A stretch of 64,000 nucleotides of DNA from Mytilisepta virgata (taxonomy: Eukaryota; Mollusca; Bivalvia; Mytilida; Mytilidae): contig CM051514.1 in the NCBI GenBank assembly GCA_028015205.1, forward strand, positions 31,202,150 through 31,266,149, written 5' to 3'. Both the position numbers and the translations under genes were made by a program. Below, piece by piece: positions 13,167 to 25,019 of the stretch (its first letter is position 1; the number at the start of each line of letters is the position of its first letter). The notes under the pieces are model-generated. The model had not been told where the DNA came from, ran no database searches, and was given only the letters and a program-made list of their open reading frames with translations.

Positions 13167-15109
13167 CTAATATTTATACTCACACAACATATTTTCGCAG
13201 ATGTATTTGTATGTTTCTGAGCATTTAGCGTCTCCCCATTGTCCTGTACGGTAATGAATATACACACAATCTTGATTACCTCCACTATTGTTTGGTTGTC
13301 CATTCTGATAATTTGTATAATTGACAAGTTCTTGGTCATATGTCCACCTGTATTCTCCTTCTATCAGATCTGTCAGTCCAATCCAGTAAGAACTGGCTAC
13401 AATTTCAATAAATGATACAACTAGATATAAACTCTTGTACAGTAACTTAAAAAAATGGAAATATTTTGTTTCAATTATCATTTTTCTGTTATTCTATTTT
13501 TGACTATTTTTTGAAGTTTTTGTTATTTTATATACATGTTAATATAAAAAGCTAATGAGATAAGTTGAAGTAAATATGGTTTTTTTACGGATAAAGTTTG
13601 AATGTGAATAGTTTTAAGATTATCTTACAACTTATCCCATTCAGTTGCGACTTCACCCACGAATCCTCAGACGAGTCATCAATTTTCAGTAAATATCCTC
13701 TTATTTGGCGACATGTTCGCTGAAATAAGCAATGTTAATGTCATTATTTTGCACCCAAAAAAGTTAGGTTTGATTTTCTGCTTGAAAATAACGTAGACTT
13801 TATTTCGATTCATTATTCTTTATGTCACGGAGTGATCCTACAGCTGGAGAATTTGAATTATAACCGATGACCTGTATGTGTAAAGTACATATATTATAAA
13901 CGGGTCATATATAAAGTTCTTACCTTGGCGTAACGTTATAATAAAATGTATCACAAAATACCGAAATAAATTTGATGCACTGTATGGCCATTTCGTTGAC
14001 TGATAACTCATCAGCAGTGCTCAAGTTCAAAATGTTGGAAAACCGGTTAAAGATATAATGAAGAATTAATAAGCACAACCATCAAAAACCAAAACAATTG
14101 AAACAAACAGGAACTGGTTAACAGTGTCACCATGAGCAGTTTCATATAGTCTAATATACATGTAGGTCATTACTGATGTAACGAACGCAATGAATGATAA
14201 ATGAGATAATTGAAAATGTATATAATAACATACAAATCATTGCATTTCTTTACGGTCCTATGTTTTACATTACGGGTTTCAATATTTAAATTAGATAGGG
14301 TAATACCCATTGAATTCCTTTCTGCACGGACGATTTCGGTGGTCAGTATATACAGAAAATTTAAGGCGCGCTTGACCAATGCGACGTTCGTTACAAGATA
14401 GTAAGGACAAAGTAGTTAGTTTGGTATACTATTCCCCACCCACCCACCTCATATAACCATCTTATATGTTACTTTCTCATTTCTTATCGACTTGTGTATG
14501 GTGAATTTTGATGCATTTATGTATGGCTGATTGTATGTAGATATGTTCAATATGTTAAACTAAATGCAATCTTGTAGCAAACGCAAAACCCTGTACTGTG
14601 TTTGGTTTTTCTACGATATCTAAATTTTATTTTCGGAGGAGTGAAACGAGGGAGAAAATAAAATAAAATAAGAGAACCAAATAACTAACGGGAATATATA
14701 TAGACGTTAACAATCTAACCCAATTATGAATTCTTTTTTCTGTCATTACACAAATGTATATAAAGCACACAAGAGGATATAAAATGGCTGAGGACAAATG
14801 TCATGCATGTTTTCGGCAAGAATAAAAATAGACAGTTGTCTTATAACATGTAAAAGAATTCTTTACAATATGATCTCAAACCAAACCATTAAAACCAAGA
14901 AAGATTATACAAATGCTCTCCTTGTTTACATGTTACTAAGTTTTCTCAGATGCCTAAATTGCTTTCCTCGAAACAAATACAATTGTAATTACAGTTCTAT
15001 AATTGCGTGTGTCCGAATATGGTTTTGAGGATATCACTTGCTCAGTACTTCGACACTAACACTAAATGATAAATCAAAAACTGTAAAATTTTGTGAAATC
15101 TTAGGTTAT

Positions 15110-15143
<34 letters not shown>

Positions 15144-16843
15144 TGGCCTTTCTCTGTCCTTAGACGGGTTTGGCTTTACCCTTTTTATCGATTTGGCGTT
15201 TGAATCTGTTCTTAAAAATTCTTTGTTATTGTTTTGTTATTATTTTACTGATGCGTAGTTAATGGACAAAATGTAAACATCTCGTACATCAAAATATATG
15301 TCATAAAATATGAATTATGGTCTAAAAAAGGAATAGAAATAAGATAGCAAACATTCTATGATTTGTTCTATTTAGCCCATATTTTTGTGGAAATTTCTGA
15401 TTGTACTCAAGATGAAAACATTGATCAAATGGTTTAGCAGATTCAATTTATTTTTCATAAAGACCCCCCTTCCCATCGTTGGCTATTACAATGTTCTATC
15501 CGTATAGTACCTATTGACTAAGTAGTTCAAAGTAGATTTTGAAGTACATGTACATGTATATTTTCTGTATGTTTGGTTATGGTGACTTTTAAGTCTAAGG
15601 TCTAACAAATTACTACCTATGAACAATTTCATCAACGCAGACACCAGAAATTTACCAGATTTTTTTTTACTGATTCTTCTTTGTCATACTGGTCCAATTA
15701 TATACTTTGGACCCAATTTTGCAACTAAAAGGCCTAAAAACCACTTCGACGAAGTTTTATCTTCCTCAAAAGCCTACCGCCTCGGTGGTCTCGTGGAAGC
15801 GTGCTCACCTCGAGTGCGGAAGGTCGCGGGTTCGATCCCCGGCCGGGTCAAACCAAAGGCATTAAAATTGGTATTTGCTGCTTCTCCACCAAGCACCGCA
15901 TTAAGAAGTAAGAGCAAAGATCTGTTGGTCGGCTCGGAGTCCGTATAATGTGTCCGAGTTGAGTGATATGTCTTCCTGCGGACAGTTACCTCGTGAGCTA
16001 GCACATTAAAATTCCGACTCAGCCTGTCGGTCTTGAACAAGGCAGGGATCTTATTCATTATCATACATGTTCTCGTCCTGATATGCACCTGGCTGTCACC
16101 GGACGTTAAACAACAATTCATCCATCCCTCTAGCCTCAAAAGCGATATTGTGTGCAACCCACTAAATTTGTTCCGAAAGGCAACCATATTGCTGAAAATC
16201 ATCTCAAGGGATTACATCACTTTACAAACTATTTGATCTTAGAGAGGTTTCTAATACAGCAACTAACATGGATCATACCTCTGCCTGAAACCATGTCATA
16301 AGATTTTCGCCAAAATAGTAGCAATGCCCATTGTGTTTTCGCCATTTTTTGTCTACAAATATAAAAATATGTAGATTTGAGGAAAAACTGTTTACAAAAG
16401 CCTATTTTCAAAACAAATATGAAAGAATAATCCGATATTTTTGGTAGATATTGTATTGAAAATTTACCTTTGAATTTTTTTCTTTATCGAAATAATTTAT
16501 CGTTGATTTTTAAAGGAATAGTGATATAATACAGTTTGTAACATTGTACAATGGATTAATCAGTTTTTGAGTAGCCATAGAATGATTTATATAAGCAAAA
16601 AAAAAAAAAAAAAACACTGTAAAAGTTTACAATGATAAAAACATTAATCTTGCCTTGAAGATCAGTTTCAAGGGCTCGTAAATCTGCGTCTAGTGTATTA
16701 ACTTTCTGCTTCATATCATTCTCTAAAGCTTTAAATTTCTCTCTAACGTTCTGTAACTTTTGTTTGGTTTGGCCTGAAAGGCACGGAAATGCCCACATTT
16801 CAGAGAGTATCAAACTTGAAACTGCAATTTGAAGAATGAACAT
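13167..16843 (-). CDS. Secreted C-type lectin, four coding exons
   Basis: Coding exons are 16843-16654, 16352-16279, 13719-13629 and 13396-13167. Phases 1/0/1 agree and give 194 residues without a stop. Residues 1-24 are a signal peptide (MFILQIAVSSLIL...). Residues 30-63 form a charged helical, coiled-coil-like neck. Residues 67-187 are a C-type lectin domain with the family landmarks GHCYYFG, CRQ, YWIGLTD, NQDC, WGDAKC and YICE. The sugar/calcium loop reads QPN (152-154) where EPN or QPD is usual, and WGD replaces WND, so specificity is uncertain. Intron 1 has a GC donor (CAAG/GCAAGA). A TTTTTTCCAG acceptor just before the ATG suggests an untranslated upstream exon. A GTGAGT near the stop could allow an alternative 3' exon. 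A SINE sits in intron 2. Bivalve lectins of this type bind microbial or food-particle glycans; that role is inferred from family. Confidence 0.85.
13985..14115 (-). repeat. Dispersed repeat (ACTGATGAG family)
   Basis: Contains ACTCATCAGCAGTGCTCAAGTTCAAAATGTTG, related to 22574-22735 and to the reverse complement of 19283-19475. Part of a dispersed retroelement-tail family. It lies upstream of lectin exon 3, inside intron 2. Confidence 0.5.
15111..15143. repeat. Poly-C tract, 33 bases
   Basis: Uninterrupted run of C, followed by TGGCCTTTCTCTGTCCTTAGACGG, the start of a dispersed repeat also seen at 19310. It lies inside intron 2 of the lectin gene. Confidence 0.95.
15774..16133 (+). mobile_element. 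tRNA-derived SINE, full length
   Basis: Tail, body and tRNA-like head are all present: A-box region TGGTCTCGTGGAAGCGTGC, B box GGTTCGATCCC, body ATTAAAATTGGTATTTGCTGC, tail CCGGACGTTAAACAACAATTCATCCATCC. An exact 10-base target-site duplication, CCTCAAAAGC, lies at 15764-15773 and 16134-16143. It sits in intron 2 of the lectin gene, in antisense to it. The head is the best preserved of the family in this window. Confidence 0.92.
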
Positions 16844-17034
16844 ATCTGGAAAAAAAGGGAAAAAAAATGTTGACATATATATAAAACAATAAAAATCGTA
16901 ATATTATAGAAGTACACAATTCTATGCACATTGACTTTGCCACTGGGTAAAGATTAAATTGTGAATAAAATGTGGATCGAGTAGGAAATTTGAGCCCAAA
17001 TTAGGCCTAAATAATTTCATTATTTTGAAATAGG

Positions 17035-17475
17035 TCGATACAAGAAAATTCCAAGAGAACATAGAGTTTGTAAAGTTTGTAAAATTTTAGATGGTGAGGA
17101 ACACTTTTTCCTTAATTGCCAAAATCAGTGATATGATTAAAAATCCCCTTATAAATGCAATTCAAACCCATTATCCTACATTTTTTCATAATGTTAACCA
17201 GTTTGACTCAAACTTTAAACTTAAAACTATTTTAGATCCCAATAAATATATCTAGTCTAATGTTGTGGGCTATATAAAGCAATCCATGGAATTGTGAAAA
17301 TGAGGTCCACATTGGTCTATATCTATATACTGATATAATTATAAACTTGACTCGTTTAGAACTGTATTTATGTGTTATATATTATTTATGTACATAGCTG
17401 TACATTCATGTAATGTTTGCATTTTAACCTGTCAAGGTTTACTTTTGTTTTGCAATAAAGTGTTATATTCATAAC
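17035..17475 (+). pseudogene. 3' end of a non-LTR retrotransposon (LINE)
   Basis: Bases about 17035-17130 encode IPREHRVCKVCK...EEHFFLNC, the cysteine/histidine C-terminal motif (CxxC...HxxxxC) common after the reverse-transcriptase domain of several LINE groups. In-frame stops follow. A 3' untranslated region runs to an AATAAA at about 17454. Everything upstream is lost: a typical 5'-truncated dead copy. The clade cannot be named from this part. Confidence 0.7.
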
Positions 17476-18351
17476 AAATATTACATACCCATGCTACACT
17501 AAGTGTAGGCCTGTAAAGATCATTCTATAAGAGCATAATATTTAAACGAGAATATATGTGATATACTTAGTACAGGACTTACCGTGTTACTATTTCTTCT
17601 TATAATCACTGAAACAAAGTTAAAATTTGGATAAAATATATGTGTATTTGAAATGCCTTAGCACGTTTAAAACAATATGTACATGTCCATGAACTAAATT
17701 GAAAAATGAAACAAAATTGATTCATGATTCAAACGGTTTATTTCATCTTCAACTAACTGTTAATTTGCAGAAAAAAAAAATGTTTATGATAACTGATATT
17801 TCAATAACATCTTTTTGTGACAGTTCAAAATATTTCCTATAATAAATTGTCTTGGCTTTTAAATTTCATTTAGACATTTTCAGAACTTAATGTGAAAATT
17901 TATATAAAACACGAAACAAAATGAAATAGATTAGTAATACATTTTTTCACACGATTCTGATGTTCTTAAAATAATGGTATTTATGGCCGACATAGTTGCT
18001 TAGTGTTCAGACTACTGGAATCCTGTGGGAGGAAACTGTGAACCCGCGAAAAACTGTTGATATTTTCGCATGAAGCATGTTTTTACATAATAGAGAAAAG
18101 GAACTAGCCCGGCCATTTATTTTAGTTCCTGACACATAGATCTTAGGATCCTAACTTTAAGGATTATCTAGCCCAAGGAACTTGAAATAAATTTAGGAGA
18201 TTGCCGACACACCAGCCTCTATTGCTGGACTACCATTCATAAATAAACGAAGCTTCAACTTTTGAAGTTCCCCTTTCGTAGTAGTAAAATACAATTATCT
18301 CGAGCCTATAGTGTTTATTTTCAGAGTTTTATTACAATTTGACATGTGGCA
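17476..18351. other. No gene seen
   Basis: AT-rich DNA upstream of the lectin gene. Any untranslated first exon or promoter of that gene would lie somewhere here, but I can point to no specific site. Confidence 0.4.
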
Positions 18352-18355
18352 TTAA

Positions 18356-18743
18356 GGATGTTTGCTGGTCATGTTTTTAATTTTTTGTCATATGATCATA
18401 ATCATCTGGTTTTATCCATTTGAATGCCATAAATCATTGTTCCCGCCAACACCCAATTTTCTTTTCATGAATCTTTTGCATGCAGAATAATTAGCCATTT
18501 GTAAAATCTTATAAAATCCTTGTTATTATTTAATGGTTAAGAAATAATACTTGTCAATGATAAAGCTATGTAAAATCAAAAGAGCATATTTTTCCCTCCA
18601 AATTTTCAAAGGCTTATATCGCGAAAACAAGCACACGGGTCTTTAATTTTTTTTTCGCTCTTTTAGTTCCTTTATTAATCCACTATCAATATTTACCAAT
18701 GTTATGAAAAGCTTGTTATTTTTGAACTGAGCAGGGAACATAC
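18356..18743 (-). mobile_element. TTAA-flanked MITE, copy 1
   Basis: 388-bp element bounded by TTAA at 18352-18355 and 18744-18747. Termini are GGATGTTTGCTGG and CAGGGAACATAC, inverted repeats with mismatches. It is a full-length inverted relative of 24649-25019, sharing AATCCACTATCAATATTTACCA and the TATAAAATCCTTGTTATTATTTAATGG stretch. TTAA target duplication is typical of piggyBac and Kolobok elements. It has no coding frame, so it would depend on a transposase elsewhere. Confidence 0.88.
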
Positions 18744-19282
18744 TTAACGGAGAAGATACTTTGTGAAGTCTATCTTATTCTCTGTGGTTATCAAAATGTT
18801 TTTCATTCTGGGCAGAATAAATAATGTACGCACTATCATTACAGCTCGATTTAAGTAAACAATACTCGTACATGAGCTTCTTTTTTAGATTTTATTTTTA
18901 AAGTCAAATTACCTTGCGTATAATGGGCAATTACATGATTGTACTCTTCATCAGTTACGCTGGCATAATAATAATCAATATGCTGCGACCAAGAGAATAG
19001 AGTATCAAAAATCCGAGGTGAGTTGAAACTCGAATTTTAATGAATTTAAAAATAATATTTATCTGTATGTAAAAATCTTGTCACCACCGAAGCAATGAGT
19101 TACTCCGGAAACGCATATACTCCCCTCTGAATGATAGTAATATAAACTCGTATAACAATTGACCTTTGAAATTAGTGATACCAGTATATATGGTACGATA
19201 AAAGTCATTACTTTGCCGTTCATTAATATCAATATTTCAGCAAAACAGCGAACGGTGGTTAAATGAGACAATCTATCTTTTG

Positions 19283-19500
19283 TATTTTTTAGTATTTCCC
19301 TCGTACATAGCTCTGTCCTTAGATGGCTTTGGCTTTACCCTATTTGGTCATTTTGGTATTTTTTAATTTTGCTCTTCAACGTTTTGAATTGTTGTTTTGG
19401 TTTTCAACTTTTTAGGCCTTGAGAACAACTGATGAGTCGTAAATCGACGAAACGTGCAGACCTTGCGCATCATAATTAGCATCAAAGAATTTTATTGACA
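19283..19500 (+). repeat. Dispersed repeat (CGAGGGAGATACT family, reverse)
   Basis: Reads GTCCTTAGATGGCTTTGGCTTTACCC...ACAACTGATGAGTCGTAAATCGACGAAACG. The reverse complement occurs at 22574-22735 and a diverged copy at 32306-32445. The ends resemble retroelement 3' tails, but no coding sequence is attached. Confidence 0.65.
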
Positions 19501-19639
19501 ATAAACAATAATTTGTAAATTTTTATTTTTTTAAATGAATTTCGTACAACGGGAAGTAACTACAAAATATTTAAGACATTTAATTTAAAGTGAATTTGAC
19601 TAAAATAAAATTAAAATAATATTGAGTTAAATTTCGGAA

Positions 19640-19995
19640 ATAGAATACCAAACCAATAAACATGGGCATATTCTACAGGAACGAAATCCAAAGACCAGGG
19701 AAATTCGTGAGAAAACAAACAACAAAGACACAACAAAAGGAGAAACCCGTAACTAAAGAGAATCAGAACAAGACAGAAAATGAATAAACCATTTGCAATG
19801 TGAACATCCACAAAGAACCAGGAGTGACATCAACTGTTGTGGATCGAAAGGTAAGCAAGTACTGCTCCGTTAAAGGCACCCGAAACGTTGCAACTGAGGA
19901 AAATCCGGTAGAGTATGAAGTGATGTGAAAAGTCAATTCCAGTAACACGTGAATCAAGTCGTGACGTCACGATGACTGTTAAATTTCTGTGATGA
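19640..19995 (-). repeat. RT-element 3' tail, degenerate
   Basis: Shares the layout of 25640-26000 (ACCAGGAGTGA..., GGTAAGCA...TGCTCCGTTAA, GTCGTGACGTCACGATGACTG) but without readable reverse-transcriptase codons. The orientation places the lost RT at higher coordinates on the minus strand. Confidence 0.6.
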
Positions 19996-20387
19996 TATTA
20001 ACAGTGACGTATTTTAAAAAATGCCTTGAAAATATTTCTCAAAGTGTTCTAAATTCCTGTCATAATATCAAATTTTCAAAATAGTCTTCCGTACTAACTC
20101 AAAACGATAGCAACAACTATCTCCCAGAGTCATTCTATTGACACATTTGTGTCTGATCAGATTTTTAGCTCACCTAGCCTAAAGGCAATGTCCGACGGCT
20201 GTGGCTGTTCAAAGTTTCCATCGAAACCTTATAGAAAAAGAACAAAAAACTAAGTATGTTGCGAAACAGCTCATGCGACAATAGATAACAAGAAAAATAA
20301 ATGGAAATGGTGAGCTGTCAAAAGGGGCGTAAAACGACTAAAATGTATGAAATACACAAGTCAAACAAAACCAAATATAAAATCGTA

Positions 20388-20838
20388 AAACAACAACAAC
20401 AAACTAAAAAGTTAAAAATACTCAACGTTTCGACCAATATGGTCTTGATCACGAGTATGTAAAAAATAAAAAATAAAAATAAAAAGGTGTTGACTCTTTG
20501 AAACCCAGAGCAAGACTGAGTCCGTACATAAAATGTAAACACAAACGACTGAGTCCGTACATAAAATGTAAACATAAACGAGTTTGTGTTTACATTTTAT
20601 GTACGGACTCCGTCTTGCTCTGGGTTTCAAAGAGTCAACACCTTTTTATTTTTATTTTTTATTTTTTACATACTGGTCGAGTTTGTGTTTACATTTTATG
20701 TACGGACTCAGTCTTGCTCTGGGTTTCAAAGAGTCAACACCTTTTTATTTTTATTTTTTATTTTTTACAAACTCGTGATCAAGACCATATTGGTCGAAAC
20801 GTTGAGTATTTTTAACTTTTTAGTTTGTTGTTGTTGTT
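20388..20838. repeat. Compound palindrome with internal duplication
   Basis: Outer arms are nearly perfect complements: AACAACAACAACAAACTAAAAAG...GATCACGAG at 20388-20455 and its reverse at about 20771-20838. Inside lie a GTGTTGACTCTTTGAAACCCAGAGCAAGAC module once on the left and, inverted, twice on the right (about 20615 and 20715), separated by copies of GTCCGTACATAAAATGTAAAC. Several overlapping open frames here (70-106 codons) are artefacts of this symmetry and of T-rich spacers. Confidence 0.85.
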
Positions 20839-21189
20839 TCACTGATGCACACTTAAATTTTCCTTTAAAGATTTCATATGTGGAATCCCTGTTTTTATTT
20901 ATATAGAAATGGGACTTTATTTACATAAGAATCTAGTTCAATATGTCAAAATCCTAATTTCAACCATTTCTGGCTTCCATGTACAATGTACATGCTTATT
21001 ATATATGTAAAGACCGTTGAATTAAAATTCAAGGAAAACTATTACCAGTAGTTTGCGTCAAACCGTCATATCCCAAAGAAAAAACCGGACCTCACCAATT
21101 TCTGCAGATGTTGGGGATAACTATGCAAATAATAATTTCCTTTCTTTGTCAGTTGATTATTTAACGTGACACCTGAGAGGACGGAATGG

Positions 21190-21645
21190 TTTGTATCAGG
21201 ATCTCGAAATCTTTCAGCTTTTGTTCATCCCATTTAAATCTAAATATTGGCAAAGGAATACCAAAGCGACAAAACATTGAGAGAGATCATAAATTCGAAA
21301 TCCCAGGAAAAGACAAAGTCATGAAAATGGAACACGACAAACAAACGCCACAAGGATACATTTATAACTAAAAGATTTAAAACAAACATACAATAAACTT
21401 AACAAAACAAGAACAAAACAGTACAGAAACTAAAGCACTAGCAATGTGATCAGGTGCTCCGGAAGAGTAAGCATGTCCTACTCCGTTAACTGCATCCGTC
21501 ACATTGCCAGTGAGTAAAAACCAGTGATGTGTCAAGTTCGGTGATGTGTCAGTCAATTCCAGAAGGACGTGAAAGATGACTTAAGATATATAGCTTCATA
21601 CGTGAGATAAAAACTTCGAATCGGCCATTTTATCATAACCACCGT
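21190..21645 (-). repeat. RT-element 3' tail
   Basis: Contains AATACCAAAGCGACAAAACATTGAG, ACAAACGCCACAAGGATACATTTATAACTAAAAG and GGTGCTCCGGAAGAGTAAGCA, the same modules as 37590-37870 and 30340-30440. No RT codons are readable. Confidence 0.65.
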
Positions 21646-22199
21646 AAAAATTTTAGAATGATAAAATTAACAGAGACTGAACATAGCCTAATAAATATCC
21701 AAAAATACGTAGTTCTTTGTTCAATACAGTATTTACAATAAAAACAAATGGTTTAAGTCTAAACATTTTATTTTTAATCATCGTTATGAAATCACTAATC
21801 TTTTTATCTCTTTCTGTCTTTAACTCTTTAATGCATCTAGAAACCTATTAAAGAAAACAAAAGAAACAGCCTTACAACTGGCACATTAAGTAATGTATAA
21901 AATAAAACTTTAGATTATTAAACGAGGAAAATTTCGAAGCATTCGCACTTCCATAAGTTTAGATGAATCCAGTTGTTTACGACCACGTTCTAAACTATCA
22001 TTTTCATCAGTTTATTAGTATTACCGTTATAAAATGCAAATAATTAACAGGCGCGGATTCAGATGATTTTTTTTAGCATAAAATCCTCCAAAAACATTTT
22101 TCGCCTCGCTGCGCTCGGCGCCATTTTTACCTTTTACTTGTGGTTATTTCAAAGACTTAGTTGTAAAAATATATACATTTTACTTACAAAAGTTGTTTT

Positions 22200-24396
22200 C
22201 AAAAACGTATTTAAAAGCGTTTCAGCAGACTTCGTCTTCCCATTATCCTGTCCTATAGTTCAAATTCATACAATCCTGATTACCCCCCATGGTTGTTTGG
22301 TTGTCCGCCCTTATAATTTTTGTAACAGACAGGTTGTTGTTGGTTATATATCCACCTATACTCTCCTTCTTTCAGATCTATTTGTCCAAGCCAGTAAAAT
22401 GGGGCTGAAAGACGACACATTGATGATTTCATAAAAATAAATGAGTTATATGCCAAATGTTAGAACGAATTTAAAAACACACGTATTCAAATTCTGTCAA
22501 AAGTAGGGGTTTTAACTCCCTCAGGTAAAGCTGACCTTACCTGGATTTTTGAAATAGTTATCAACTTAAGTTTCAACACAAGATTTACAACTCATCAGTT
22601 GTGCTCAAAGTCTAAAATGTTGAAAACCAAAACAACAATCGAAAAAAGCTGAAGAGCAAAGTCAAAAATACCAAAATGACCAAAAGGAGTAAAGCCAAAA
22701 ATCATCTGAGGACAGAGCTTTGCACGAGAGATACTCCATAGTTTTTACAAATTTTTATAATTTTTAACAGTAAATTTTAAGTATCATTTTCGGACCGAAT
22801 ATATAACTAGCTAGTAATGAGAAGGCGATATCCCCGAGGACTAACAGTCCATCAGCCTTGTTATCGTCTCAATAGTAGGAAAATACACTCGGATATCTAA
22901 ATTTCTGGCGTATAATGAGTTTTTCTGGATTAAATTTCACCAGGTACATTTTAACAGGATTTATTAATTTTATAATCGACTTACTTTTCTTCCCATTCAT
23001 TTGTGATTTTAATTTTCGGACGAGTCATCAATTTTTATCAGGTATCCTCCAATATGTCGACATTTCCGCTGAAAAAATGGACATCTAAATTAAAAATCAC
23101 TATTTTTATATATGGTTATAATGTGACATTGTTTGCATGTACATTTGAATTTGGATTCAAATGGCGTTGGGAATAGTATATCAAAATAAACATTGAAATA
23201 ATTTCATCTTCTGTGGTTTAAGAATCTGTTTCTGTATGATAAAATATGTTTGATAATAATTAAAGAGTAAAAAACAACAAATTGCAAAACACTAATAATT
23301 CTATGTTTCATAACACGTCGTAAATAACTTTGTAAAGACACACTGTACAATGTAATGTAACCATCACAAGCCAGAAAGTAATGACTTCACTTTTGTCAAG
23401 AAATATTGGTGCGAATTCCGGCTAAATAAAAACAGAGATTACGAGTAACGAAAATTGACATTTCACAAATTGTATACTCGTAAACATCGACAAAAGGAGC
23501 CATAAGATGGAGGATCAATATTTAAAAGGTGGCGAATTCGTGAGAACATTACCAAAGATATAAACACACACTGCAATTGGATAATAGACAGTAATACGCG
23601 ATACGTACATGTGTAACGGAAGATATCCAGTATATTGGTAGTTTAATTAAAATTGTTACCACGGTTTTAGAAATGGGGCTTATCTCTGCCTCAAACCATG
23701 ATATCGTATTTTCTCCTAAATAATAGCAATGTCCTTTATACTTTCGCCACAGGTTTTCTAAATTCATAAAGAATTGTATAATTCTGATAAATTTGCATGC
23801 AACTTTTATGTCAAGAGTTAATCCACAATATTATGTTTGTTTCGGCTCCGATTACTTCGAAGTACTTTTAACGGAAACAAAAGGCTTATTTTCATAATTA
23901 GATTAAGTTGTATATAAAAATAACTTTAGGTGGAGGAATATCTTTTTAAGTAGATAGTGCATCGAGGGTCGAGTATTTGTGAAAAAAAAACGTATACATT
24001 AAAGTCTTGTAAGTCACCGGCCAATGTACTAACTTGCATCTCATTCAGGAAAACTTTTAATTTCTGTGTATCATTTTAAAAGGCATGGCTTTGTGCAATT
24101 TCAAAATAGGGCTAAACTATGTCTTTAAATTATAAACTGAAAATACAAAGCCAAAAAAAAAAAAAAATGAAAATGAAAACAAATTAAATTTATTAAAAAG
24201 GTACCTGTTGTTGTTCAATAATGAATTTTTTAAACTTACTTTGAAGGTGGGTTTCTAAAGCCTATAAGTCATTGTCCAAATGTTTCAAGTTATCCCTAGC
24301 TTTCTTCAGCTTTTCTTTAGGTGCACTTGAAAGACATTGTAATGCACAAGATTCAAACATTACAGAACTTATAATTACCACTTGAAGAATGAACAT
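22200..24396 (-). pseudogene. C-type lectin pseudogene, tandem copy
   Basis: The four exons of the lectin at 13167-16843 are all recognisable in the same order: 24396-24240 (signal peptide MFILQVVIISSVMF and neck), 23757-23684 (HCYYLGENTISWFEAE, 74 bases as in the intact gene), 23068-22985 (CRHIGGYLIKIDDSSEN) and 22404 to about 22200 (FYWLGQIDLKEGEYRW, QPNN). Lesions are an in-frame TAG at 24262-24264 in exon 1, a GT-to-AT change at the exon 2 donor (23683-23682), a 7-base deletion in exon 3, a frameshift at a G run after QPNNH and a TAA where the intact gene has Q171. Its exon 1 keeps a GT donor where the intact gene has GC. This arose by tandem duplication and then decayed. Confidence 0.88.
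22574..22735 (-). repeat. Dispersed repeat inside the lectin pseudogene
   Basis: Inverted copy of 19283-19475: ACAACTCATCAGTTGTGCTC...CCAAAATGACCAAAAGGAGTAAAGCC...GCACGAGAGATACTCC. It lies between pseudo-exons 3 and 4. Confidence 0.7.
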
Positions 24397-24648
24397 ACCG
24401 CAGAAAATAAATCAAATAGAAATTAAAAACACATTTTTTACATTCCAGGGAGACTTTTGAAGCAAGATTACAAGATTTATTGATAAAATTATTTTTTTTT
24501 AGAAAATTCATCACGATGTTATAGTTAAACTTGCCAATAAGTTTTGAACAAGTATAGGGCCACTGAAAATTACCCAACGGATCTATCAGTTATTTGAAAT
24601 ATACTGCAGAATGAAATTTTTTACTGATATATTAAATCATACATTTAA

Positions 24649-25019
24649 GGATGTTCGCTGCTCAGTTTCAAAATTACAAGCTTTTCATAACACTGGTAAA
24701 TATTGATAGTGGATTAATATAGGAACTAATAGAGCGAAAAAAATTATAGGTTCGTGTGCTTGTTTTCGAGATATAAGTCATTGAAAATTTGGTAGGAAAA
24801 TATGCTCTCTTGATTTTATATAGCTTTATCATTGACAAGTTTTATTTTTCAAAAGCCATTAAATAATAACAAGGATTTTATAAGATTTTTACAAATGGTT
24901 TATTATTCTGCATGCAAATTATTTATGAAAAGAAAAATACGGGTTAGCGGGAAAATTAAATTAAAACCAGATGATTCTGAAAATCTGACAAAAATTCAAA
25001 AACATGACAGCGAACATCC
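24649..25019 (+). mobile_element. TTAA-flanked MITE, copy 2
   Basis: 371-bp element with exact 12-base terminal inverted repeats, GGATGTTCGCTG and CAGCGAACATCC, flanked by TTAA at 24645-24648 and 25020-25023. Inverted relative of 18356-18743. The 63-codon frame inside it is incidental. The perfect ends suggest this copy is younger than copy 1. Confidence 0.92.

Noticed and set aside
15783..15850. tRNA-like sequence with A and B boxes
   Set aside because: It continues into a conserved body and tail bounded by a target-site duplication and recurs at several sites, so it is a SINE head, not a tRNA gene.
15774..16202. 142-codon minus-strand frame
   Set aside because: It is antisense to the SINE and spans its whole length; no domain.
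20318..20906. Several overlapping 64-106-codon frames on both strands
   Set aside because: They are produced by the palindrome and T-rich spacers; the same peptide repeats in mirrored frames.
23684..23757. Functional AT-AC intron at lectin-copy exon 2
   Set aside because: The intact paralogue uses GT-AG here and the copy has four other lesions, so AT is simple decay.
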